DNA of 64,000 nt from Apostichopus japonicus (Eukaryota; Echinodermata; Holothuroidea; Aspidochirotida; Stichopodidae). The notes beneath the pieces are model-generated. The model ran no database searches. It worked only from the letters and a program-made list of their open reading frames with translations, and was not told the origin of the DNA. This document shows, piece after piece, positions 1 to 12,000 of the stretch (its first letter is position 1; each line of letters starts with the position of its first letter). The stretch lies in contig NC_092563.1 in the NCBI RefSeq assembly GCF_037975245.1, forward strand, positions 6,697,501-6,761,500, written 5' to 3'. A program made the translations under genes and the position numbers.

Positions 1-314
1 CACTTGGTCTATAGGACGGCTTGAATACTAATAAACTTCAATGTACCTGGCACTCATATTACTTTGGCTTTGAAGCTCGCCTCTTGAACTGCTTTGAGAA
101 CCACGACAAACCAACTTTCGACGCTCTCGGCAAATCCCCATCAGTTGTCTTTCTAAATTATCCCTTCCTTTTCTCGTTCTACTTCTTCTTTCCCTTCTTC
201 TTCTTCTCCTCCTCAATAATACTGTTTTCCCCACTGATCAATCCCATCTTTCAACTAAGTTCCACACGCCCTCCATTTCACCGCGGAGGGATTTGTTTCT
301 CGTCCGGAACGCTG
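1..314 (-). other. Probable CBFB 3' untranslated region
   Basis: This stretch lies downstream of the proposed CBFB stop. On the minus strand it is purine-rich (a GAGGAGGAGAAGAAG-type stretch near 180-230). No AATAAA is seen on the minus strand, so the transcript end is probably beyond the left edge. Confidence 0.4.
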
Positions 315-389
315 TCAGCAAGCTTTACTGACGGCGGACGCGCCACTGCTGCACGGGAGGGTATCGGGTCTGCCCACACGCCTTCGGGC
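315..389 (-). CDS. CBFB: CBFB terminal coding exon (exon 6)
   Basis: A GC-rich 75-bp block follows a very strong acceptor (a pyrimidine-rich tract ending gtgcag at 390-395). It reads ARRRVGRPDT to a TGA stop at 315-317. Human CBFB splices after the EEME of exon 5 (residue 165) into a last exon starting ARRQQDP; here exon 5 ends AEME in phase 0 and this exon starts ARRR. The matching intron position, phase, first residues and length (24 against 22 residues) support it; the rest of the tail is not conserved. The alternative is read-through of exon 5 to a TGA at 10231-10233, giving four extra residues (VNYQ). Confidence 0.7.
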   Translation of the reverse strand, partial: ARRRVGRPDTLPCSSGASAVSKAC

Positions 390-3300
390 CTGCACAAAAA
401 AAGTAAAGAAAAGGGAGAACAATATATAAAATGGAATAAAATACAGGCAGTTTTTTTCTAACTAAACTATATCCATATGTCTTTAATGTTATAATTATTC
501 AAATATTTAACACTTCGATAAAGAATCATATTTAAAGAAACGAACAGGTATAAAAGTATGATGATGCAAAGCACATGTGCTCGATTTACACAGTATGTCG
601 TCTGCGAACATTAGAAGCGCCAAAACCACGGGTGGGTATACGGTGAGTGGAAGCACACGCGATCGAAGGGTGATAAGAGATGGTGTAACGGAGGAATAAA
701 TTACATAAGGCAAATTATGATATTAAAATAGAACCAAGTCTTGGAACATTGCCATGCTCAATGAATCAGGATTTGTAACTAATTATGCATACGTTATTAT
801 GTCATTCTCGTGTACTATGCTTATCACGAGATCCGTGCCAAGAATTTTTGTAGGATAAGGTAACTTTAATTGTTACACATTTGGGCGGGGTAGGGTATGA
901 CTTGCCATATTTGCTTTCCTTACAAATGCTATGCTTCACATACACATACATACATACACAGGAACGTAATGCGCGGTACATGGCAATGTGTAACGATTGA
1001 GAGATTGAGGCGAGAAAGGGATAAGTGAGAAGTGATGATTATAGGCCTATAAATATATCAAATACTCATACGGGGAGATTTGAGTAAATGCATGCATGGC
1101 ATACGGTAAACTTATCTGCAACAGGGAATGTGTTGCTTACATATATATACCAGAAAATTACAATCTTTTAATGCCCAACCAATAATGATGGGTGTATCAT
1201 GCACCTTGTCAAGTACTTCTATATCTTTGTTACTATTTGGTAGTTTGTATGGTTGAACAACCCCACCATCTTACCCACCTTCGGGGTGTTTTACCGTAAT
1301 GTAGGCTAGCTAATTAAATAACCTAACACAGACACACAAACAAAGGGAAACTTTCCGCCCATGATTATTACTACAGACCTTTCTTACGCAGCTATTTATT
1401 TCTTGGTTTGTTTAGTAAATTATAATGTTACACTAAATTGACACACAAGCGCGATTTACATTTTCACCACATTTCAACAATTATGAGTGCGCCGCTGGTT
1501 ATACACACGTGCCTCAACCTTTGCCTTGTCTGTCTGCGATTGTGTTTGTGTTTTAAATTAAGTAACATTCGTTTCAACACGAGAAATGATAACATTGTTG
1601 CGGTTCGTTAAAACGGAATGTACTCAAAATATGTTGAGATGTTTTTAGGCCAAAGTAGATGCTTCTAATTTGGAACGAAAATATTATCGAATCGCAAATA
1701 TCTTGGCCGATTTAAGTGGGTTACAATATTTTATTTATTTTTTATCATCTTTTGTTGCAGAAACTGAAATAGTTTGAAGTAGTTTCGTTTACTTGCAAAT
1801 GAGAAATGAATAGCTACTACGTCACGTGTCAATTGCAGCAGATATATTCTTCAGAGTACAGAAGTACAATTCGAGTATACAATTTCTCGTTTTCGCGCAG
1901 ACGATAATTCTTCTCTGCAGATATAGCCTAACCATCTTGACCTTTGCGTTTTGTGATAGTTTAATCATGTAACCTAACCATTTTACTAACGTACAAAATG
2001 ATAACTCAGTAACTGTTATCGATGAATTACGCAGCTTTAACCCAGAAGAGTCGTCTGAGCGTTGACTTTTCATATCAATTTGTTAAAATTTAAACCGGTT
2101 GATTTCGATTTTGGATTTTCTTTTAATTTTTTTTGGACGAATACTTAACATTGCAATTAATAATGGCTATGTGGTATATACGTTATAAACCTGTAATGAA
2201 AGAACTGTTAAGGAAATTCCCTTTACAGTTCTTAAGTTATGTAATTTCTCAAGGAAAAGGTGTGCTTGCAATATTAAATTACAAAACCAACCCAATATGC
2301 TAATAACCTGAGCAAGCGGATTTGAATCATTTGGCCTGCTAAAACTTCATGTGCTCTTTGACATCTTATATCTGCCAACTCGCATTTACCCCCCCCCCCC
2401 CAAAAAAAAAAAAAAAAAAAAAAAAAAACCACACACACCCGGTAAAAGTATACGACTTCTTCGATCATTGATCAATTTTAGATTAAAGCCCTACGAAGAA
2501 GATATGTTTGACAAATATCTGACATTTCGGACACTTGTGATCTTTGACTTCCTTATCCTTGTACGGACTGAAACCATAGGAGATTAAAAGATTTATGAAA
2601 GATGAAGTGGAATTACGACCTTCCTTATCGGTTTCGAACCTCTGGACATACAATCAGCGTCCATAGCCTAGTGGTTAGGGTGTCCGCATACAAAGCGGGA
2701 GGCCCGGGTTTGAATCCCGGTGGAGGCTGGAAGTTTTTTCACTGTTCTGGATTTTTCAACTCGCTACGATTTCAATTATATAAATAGATAGATCTCAGTT
2801 ACCCACCCCCCCCCCTCCGGTAACAAAACACTACAAAATAAATCTCTCTGATTTAAAATGCAAATAACGGTCTGCATTTGATGTTAATACTTAATACTTA
2901 TATTAATACTTCAATTTCTCATTCTTAAAAAAAAAATACAAAAATACTTGAAATTTATCTATAGGTATGTTTTCATATGTATATATATGTCTGACAAGAA
3001 ATTCAGCCAAGTGCAACACTCACGCAAGCATTCGGGCGCCAATCCGTATGAATTACGGTTGGGTAGTCATCATCGCGTGTTGCTTGAATAACTAAAAAAA
3101 AAAAAAAAAAAAAACCTTTTTATTTGGAAGATCCATATTTAAATACATTCGCCACGGGCGAAAAAGTGGGCGCGTCACTGATTGGACGGATTCAAGGCAA
3201 AGGTTTCCTGCACTTCTTGAGAAACTTGAACGTTGAACTTTTGTCAAAAGTGTATACGAACTCCACAAGTAATCTGAGACGAGTTTGTATTCGTCGTACA

Positions 3301-5978
3301 TGGTAACGATCCTAGCAGGTTTCATTTCTGGACCTCCACATTATTCCAAGCATTGAGAACAGCTTTAAGTGTTACGTCGGCTAGAAAAGCTAACAGACTC
3401 ATTTCATATCGAACATAATATGTGCGGTTTGTGGTCATATGAGGTGTTAAAATACAACATGGGAACAGAAATTAATAATTAAAAATAGAGATGCAAAAAA
3501 GTGTGAAATCATAACGTGAATTACTAAATGAAATATTTTAATCAAAATGGAACCACAACATTATTCTACCACAAAAAATGATATCAAACAAAAATCGAAA
3601 TGTGGTTTTCTACTGACAAATATTTATTCCTAATAGTATATGATATTGGCCATTGTGGAGGTATATGTCTAAAAACAGAAAATATCACTGGCAAATGGGC
3701 CAAGATGTACATATCTTCTTCTCCTTTTTAATTTTCATATTTTATGTTCTATTTGAAATATTTTGCTTATTAACTTTCTTTTATTGAGTTACTTTTTAAA
3801 ATATTTTAGTTCGTATCTATAGTTGCATTTTTCATATGCTTAAGTTTGTCCTGTTCGCTTTTGTCTATAATCTGCAGCCCATCTTCTCTTCACACACAAA
3901 CACACACACACACACACACATACATGTTTGTGTTTCATTCAGACCGAGGACCCCATTGTATTTTCCATTGTTCAAATCCACGTACCCTAACTTTAACAAT
4001 ACCCCATTCAATAGAATTCTTCCGAGGACGTGGTGATTCTTTAGAAATCACAACCGAGGACCTGAAATTCTTTTGTTCAAGTCCTCGGTCAGATAGCAAA
4101 ACAAACGCACGCATACACATCCTAATCAGTCTGGTGCTGTGTTTATATTGCAAGCTATATGTTTATTTGTTTATGCTTGTCTTTATGTTTGCTTACTATA
4201 GAAAACCTTGGCATTTTGCCTTGGATAAGCATCTATAAACGTCGTTAGCCAAATTTTGTATCTCACATCAACAACAATAGTTTATTACCAATGCTGGCAG
4301 TCTGCATATCGTCCATTGCATAGTATACTAAGACACGGCACAGCTTGTAAAGGTATCTTCTGACATTTTGCTGAGTATGGATCAGAGACGCAACCTCCCC
4401 CCACCCCACCAAAATCCACCTCCCTCGTTCTTATTTCCATCCCCTCCGATCACGAAATTATAAAATTCCTGGGGTTTGTAAGAAAGTGTTCCAAATGGTT
4501 TTTGGATATTCCTTGGTTTTGGAATCTGGTCAGATAGATTTGAACTATGCGTGATTCAGTGTTGTTGACAGTTCCAACAATTAATTTCGTGTCGTCCTTG
4601 ATTATGGATCAAAGATAAGGTATAGCTTTGCGTTTAGTTCGATGCCTTTGTTGTTATTGCACGCTGTTTATATATTACCATTTAGGCTATTCACCTTTGT
4701 TGCTCTGGGTGAACTTTCAGATAGTTCGCTTAACATGTTCACGCTAGTATAACGTGGTATATATAGAAGTGGCTGCGAAAATTCAGGTCAATATTTGATT
4801 TGTTATATAGCTTCCGCGCGTATCGGATCATAGGATACGGTTAAACGTTTTGAGGGATCGGTTATGGAACATATCAAAACTAAAAGTTGATGTAACAGGT
4901 AAAGAAGTATTTTAAGGGTTGAGATAAACAGGTCACTAGAATGTGATCGGGTCATCGTTGACCACATGTATAGGCTAAGCGTATAGGCTGCATATGATAC
5001 CGTGCATGGGAAATATAACACATATCAAAAATTATTGTACAAATGTAGTACGAACATTTTCGACAAGCTGACTTATGTGCCATGGTATTTGTAACGTAAC
5101 AACTGCAATAGATATACACATGATAACAAATACACTAGAACATACTTTTAATCATCTAACATGTAAAGCAAGTTATAGTGATTAACACGTGGCACCGTAA
5201 CTTAATAACAGTTAGTGTTAACACCTCGGCACAATCCCAAAATATATATAAGTCAACGCTAAGGCAGACACATTCAGACCAGGTTCATGAAACCATACTG
5301 AAGAGGGAGTTACAGGAAGGAATATTTTGAAAATACTTCCTTCTTTTTTTCCATCTCTTACATATCCTTTTCATATTGCTTTAATAAAAAAAAAAGGTAC
5401 TACAGAGGAAATATTGAGAACTTTAAGCATATTTATTGGTCACAGACACATACCTATACTCAAAGGTCAAACTCCAGCTTAAATGCATGATAAACTAGTC
5501 CTACATATACCACCTATACAGCCAAGTAAAAACTCGAACAAAGAGAACTATAAATACATGTTATACCTCCGGAATTAGCTCAATCAATTACGAATACTTT
5601 AAAAACACCCGTTGAGTCTCGACACAATATCATTAAACAGACGATCCATGGATTTGGCAGAGGCTTAGGATTTGTGTGACTAATAGATTTTTCTTAGTAA
5701 AGGCATGCGGTTATTTGGCTCGACAACCGCATTACATCCTTCGCCATTGAAACCGGCGAGGAAAATAACATATGCACCGCCGCCGCTTTGAAAGCCAGCC
5801 GTTTTCTCACTTAACTTTATGGGGGTGGGTAGGTTTACATACATATGCCTTCTAAGTGAGGATACACGGTGAATAATTCAATTGACCGGGTTTATGACAT
5901 TTTGGGGAGATGATATTATTTATATATTTTTATATATTTATATATTTTTTTGATAGGCTATATATATATATCTTTTTC

Positions 5979-6070
<92 letters not shown>

Positions 6071-9000
6071 ATACATATAATGATATATTGGATATTTTTA
6101 TATAAAGATAACATTTTGGGGGACATTCTTTTGCTGTTCATTCCGTTTTCGCAGAGGCGTATACCATTCCGTTCTATGTACTTATCGGGGTTTGTGAAAC
6201 GAAGGATATATGCATCCGGTAGAATATAAAACGCACTTTTTGCATTAGGTTTGATTATTTTTTTAGTAGTTCTACATTAGTTTCTAGAACCTCACAGCGT
6301 TATAATACATACGTTCACTATTTTTGAAAGTTCAAAAGTTTTGAACAATTTTCCTAATACTTAAAAAAAATATATGATATTATGTATTATATATTACAAT
6401 ATGACTAATGTTTCCTTTTTTATTTCCATTTCTTATGTAAAGTGTGTCCGTGCATCGACTTTGTTTTGTTGTATTTTTAGTAGAACAATTAAGAAATTCT
6501 TAGTTAATTTTATTTGGTAAATATATATGCACATGCCATGATAAGTTCTTACGGGTTGATTCAGTATGTGTAAAATTATAAGTTGGCCTGACGTTTCGAT
6601 CCTAGCAGGATCTTCTTCAGAGGCTAAATGACAAGTAACATCAGAAGGGACAAATACACGCACAGAATACAGTCAGGTTTACGAGCAGGGTGAACACAAA
6701 AGAGATAGATGTATAAGAGGATTAGTAGACAATGGACAGGTTGATTCAGTAAAGAGCTTCTCATATATATTTGTCTCTCTGTTATGGTTTCGTAACTACA
6801 ATAACATTCTCCACACACAGGTGTGTTGTTTTGTGTAATCTTTGGTATAATAAGTGGTTGAAAACCAAACATGTGGTATTTTTGTCTTATTTCGGAAGCG
6901 ACTCATACCGGTTCCGCTCCAAAGGTTATTCACCTTTGAAGTCCATTTATTTTCCCGTCAGTAAGTTGTTGACCGATATGATGACGTCATGTTTTGTTTG
7001 CGTGTTTTTTTTTTTACATTTTGAGGAAAACAACAGCTCAAGTTTCGGTGAAGGTTTCAAGTAGGGTTTAAGTTTAAAGCAGCCAAAAAAATTTCGAAGA
7101 GATTCCAAACTAATTACTTTTCATAAAAGGAAACCAATCCTCAATCGGTCACGTTAGAGAGTTGCAAAATTTCACTAGAGAAACGTGCTCAATAAATTGT
7201 CAGTTAAAAAGAGGGCGCGGTTTGTTGCGTGGGTTATATTCTCTGTTTCCATTAGTATTTCATGAAAATTAGAGCGTTATACGTACGTACAGTACTGTAT
7301 ATGTTATAGATCTACAATGTTATCGTTGTAATACAATACTGAGGAAAAACAGCATTTGTAACTTTGACCTAACTCCAAATTGTGCCGAACGGAAACCAGC
7401 GTACAACTTCAAGACTGATGCAGACATAATTATAATAACAACAGCAACAACAAATAGCTCATTTTCTATATGGTGAAACGGCCACGTAGGATAAAATAAA
7501 TTGATGCACGCACAAAGATACATGGGGGAAGGTGTTGAGGAGTAGGGTTGTGCGCGGGGGGGGGGGGGGTGGTCGACATCCACTGACTGTAAAGTTTGTG
7601 AGTAAAGTTCCAAAAAAGAGACCTTTTGATAAAAGCTCTAACTGCCGGACTGGCTCGATATGCGAAGGTAATCGTAACTTATTCAACGGCACGGAGCCAC
7701 TCCCCCCCCCCAATCCTCCCCGCCCGCACCCCTTGTCGCCAGTCCCTGCATTTGTGGTTCAGCCATTAATATTTATGTGATGGAATTAACACATTATAAT
7801 ACTAATAATAATAATATCTTGGCTATATATAGGCCTAGTTATAACGCGCTATACATAAAATTTCTCACGGCACGGTATACGGTACATTATTGAAGTATCT
7901 GTTACTACGGCTACACGATGTTGAATATATTTTTGAACACACTAATATCACACGTGTTTAGGGTGCCACCTATAACTATTCACATATGTACATCACGGCT
8001 CGCACTGAATAGGCCTACTTCCCAATTGGAGATGTTGTTTGCAACGGAAGTAAAGCGTTCTTTTGTTCATTCAAATGCATTTTCCTTCGGATATACAATT
8101 ACCAATTAATCCCAACTTTGGCAACAAGCAGAGGGTGTTTGTTGAGTGGGGGGCTTGTGAATAGTCATGAAATCAAACACGAAACCACATTAAAGGTTGT
8201 CTTGTTGATCGACAACACACATCAATACCACAAGTTAATTGCCATTGTACCAAATTCCTGGAACACAAGATGAACTCTACACAACCTTAATATGTATATT
8301 GCGGAGTTATCGCAATTAAGCACCTGTAAATCTGTGTAACGCATTTGTATTTTATTAAGCAGGGTTTTGCGCACAGGTTTACCAGCCACAGTTATTGGTC
8401 AGATCTGAAAATCCGAAATACCGTTTTACATAAATGGCTATTATTGCCTGATATTAATCACATTCCAAAGCAAATAAGGACATTTTCCTGTTTTTTTGGT
8501 TTGTTTGTTGTTCCCTCAGCATTTTGTGAGAGGAAACTTGAGTACTGAAACTAAAAAAATGTTATAAGATTCTATGGCACCGAATTCTAGCGAATGTTGA
8601 CCGAAAATCGACACAAGAAGGCTGATTTCGCCTGCTTCATATTAGAATCTTTCAGGTTTTTCGAAACCACTGGAATTGTTTGAACAAGCTCGATGGACCC
8701 AAACCAGCAGGGCAAAGAAGGGCGCACAGACCCCATCCATATTAGCTTCTCTGCTCGGCAATCAAATATAAGGAAACTTATGTAGCTATAGATACCGATC
8801 ATATGTCATTAATATAGTAACGATACCTTCATTAGATACCGATCATACATCATGTTGTATATAATGCAACGATAGCTGCGTTAGATACCGATCAATCAAA
8901 CGATTCACTCGTTATAAGATAACGATCACATAACTATGATTGATATAGTAATGATAAACGACTTAACCAAAAAGATAGAAAAACGGGACAATTTTATTAC

Positions 9001-12000
9001 ACTTAATAATGTCTTAATAAGGTTTTCTTGCTTTTGTTGATTTCTTCGACAATTTTACGCTCTATTTATGCCATAGTCGTTCAATTCTCTCCCATTTTTG
9101 CTTCGGAAAAGTCATTGATCGCCCAAACAATTTTGATACAAAAGACTAAAATCATAAAATTTCCACAACAAACATTTCAACTGAATATATTTTACGACAC
9201 AGATAAATCAACGGTGGGCATCGGGAGGAAGAATGTAGGGTTACGTTTTGGGATCTTACTTTCGCTTTCGTGTATGAGGGAGAGCAAAACTATAATATTA
9301 CATCGCTATTTGCAGCCGAAGTACGATTCCAAGAAAATAAATGCCGCAAGTAGTCCCCACAGAGGCGGTTGATGCGGCACCCGTCGATCAGTAGTGGCTC
9401 ATGATAAATGACAAAACCGACCTTACATAATGCAAACGGCGACCACTGATATAGCGGTCATTGACCTAACAACATGCACCAAGCTAAGCCTGCAACATGG
9501 CGTCTACACATGTATCACCATATTATCATGGAACGCCAAAATGTCAACTTGGTATAATAACATTCTTAAAAAGTTATTGTTCATGTTCTATATGATAAAA
9601 GCTATGCCCACGGTCGTGTGAACGATATTAAATCAATTGTGGTCGATGTTAATTGAAATGTACATGGGTTTCGTTAAACTCATCAGTCGAAAATAAGAAA
9701 TTTGTAATAATCTTCAGAACGACTTTTCCATTGGTAAGGCATTTGGCGCGCATACAGAACGACATAATGTTAAAGCGGAAATGAAGTATTTGTCATACTT
9801 GTGGTATACCAATGAGCTTTTTTTCTTAAGTTTAAATCAACTGTTTGAATAATTTTTGTTATTTTTCCCCCCGTTCATACTGAACATTTCGTAACTAACA
9901 TTTACATAATAACGGATGCAGTTCATTAGTTTTCCATTTCCAAATAACGTAATGTCGAAAGATTTTTTTCAACATTCCAAAATAGCTTAATTATTATTGT
10001 TTTCTGTATCAAATTAGTGATAAGATGAATTGAGTTAATGGCGAAGTATTGATTCGAATTAAATGGTAACTAAAGCATGCGAGAAAAGATAAGACATTTC
10101 TCTACAAACTTCTTGTAACTTTTCGGTTAACTCCCAGAAAAGTTATTCGCCTCTTTCACCCCTCTCTGTTTGTTCTCCCTTCCTCTCTCAAAATCACCCC
10201 TAAATCTAATATGTGAAACCACTACTATTATCATTGATAATTTACCTCCATTTCTGCCTCTGCCGCCCTCTCTAGTTCCTCTCGATGCCTCCGCTGCCTC
10301 TCTTCAAACTCCCGTAATCTTCTGCTCTGTTCCTCCAAAGCTTCCTTCCTGACGACATCTTCAATCTGAAAGGTACAAAAAAAGGTAGACATATAACGAC
10401 TGTATCCCTTTAAAGGTGGGGATCGCGAGGTGTCATTACCTATAATATGACGTCATATACACTCCTATACCTCATTGACTTTGCCTTCATCTACGCAACT
10501 TTCTGCAGTATACACAATCAATTTCCGGTAATACTAGAACGTCAGAACTTGATAGGAGATTTAACCAATTTCTAAATTACCCCTCTCCCCCCTCCTGAAT
10601 TACCGAGCGGTGCATAGACTAACCTTTTACGGTGGAGAGGATGGGATGAGAAGGGAAGGACAGCGTGGCAGGGGGTGGGAGGGGGACGGGAAGTTCACAT
10701 GATACGTGGTTTCGGTCAAGCAGTGTATAACGATTAGCAACCACATGAGTTATGAAACAGCGGATTCATACGAAATTCAGACATAATATGCAGAATGGTG
10801 CAATATTGACGACTCTGACTCTGACCCTGAAGGAAACTATATGTATGACAAACTGCCGGGACGATAGCCCCACCCTCTCAACCCCTCAGCCAAGCGGAAG
10901 CACGAAGATACAGGAACATGACGTATCCCACTCTTTCCCTTAAAGATGTAATTACGTTATTTACGCCGATGGGGTAGCCTATATTTGGCTTCAGTGTGGT
11001 GAACAGTAATACAGTGTTCATAGAAAATCGGAAATGAGTTGATAAGGTGTTGAATGCGTAGGCCTTTCCCCTTCCTCGTGGCGTTTTTCTCTTTGAATAA
11101 GTAAGTAGAAATGTGGTCATTATATATACGTTCTAAGCGATCATTTTACTTTGATTAGACAAGAGGAGGGTGTGAAAGTTAGTCATTTCCCAATGTGCAT
11201 TGATGAAACTGTATGAATCAGGCATCCGTAGTTAAAATGTATCGTGAAAACATAAAAGACTAAAACTTTTTTTTTATATTATGGACTATTCGTAATAGTC
11301 TACCGTAAATTCTGATACCACGCAAATCTACGAAAATAAACCTAGCCATATAATCATCTACCATCCTTCAATATCGTATAAAGTGATATTTTAATATTTG
11401 TACATTGACCACTCATTACCATATTGCCAATATCGGTGTACTTTCTTCATATCAGTTTGCTGCTGCATCGATAAATCGATCGATATATAAAACTCACCAT
11501 TGCACGTTCTTCGTCGTATTCAATATACCCGATGCCATCCAGCCTCTGGAGGTCCACCCATCCTCTCCATGTGATACAAACACCATTCAAGATCAATTGT
11601 GACTTTAGATGAACCTACAAAGAGAAAGAACGAGTAAGGTATAAATAATCACTATAAAGATAAGTTAAAGGTGGCGGATCGTACCTTCTGGATATGTGAC
11701 GTCACGATCACAAGCAGTTATGGCGTGCTGCTCCGAGATGGTGGAGTATATTGTGACTTACTCGTCGGAAGCCAGATACTTTCCACGGGAAGACTTTAAA
11801 AGTTTATACTCTTCACATTTGGTTTGTTTATACTTTGAACATAATTACTTTATCGTGACGTTCGTAGTTTTATAGATTTGTTATTTCAATCTTATCGATT
11901 TAATATCGATTTCAAAAGATTGAAGTTAGTGACAAATATCACCAGACTGACCAAAAACTTACAGATGTTATTCGGAGCGGAGTATTGTTGTATGCGAGTT

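Larger units (their letters stand above)
390..10245 (-). other. CBFB intron 5
   Basis: A 9.9-kb intron with no convincing coding sequence on either strand; its open frames are short and low in complexity. It holds the tRNA-like unit at 2657-2728, poly-A runs near 2401 and 3093, a CA tract near 3891, a long TA tract near 5984, the Penelope-like motif at 6554-6751, C/G homopolymers near 7555 and 7701, and a degenerate tandem array near 8789. Confidence 0.7.

Noticed and set aside
21-461. A 146-codon plus-strand frame
   Set aside because: It reads a run of F, S and P from pyrimidine-rich DNA, opposite the proposed CBFB last exon; no domain is recognisable.
8789-8960. A CRISPR-like array
   Set aside because: Units are degenerate with variable period and lie in a eukaryotic intron.
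10231-10245. CBFB ending by read-through of exon 5
   Set aside because: Possible (VNYQ then TGA), but the donor is good and a phase-matched exon starting ARR exists at 315-389, so the spliced form is preferred.
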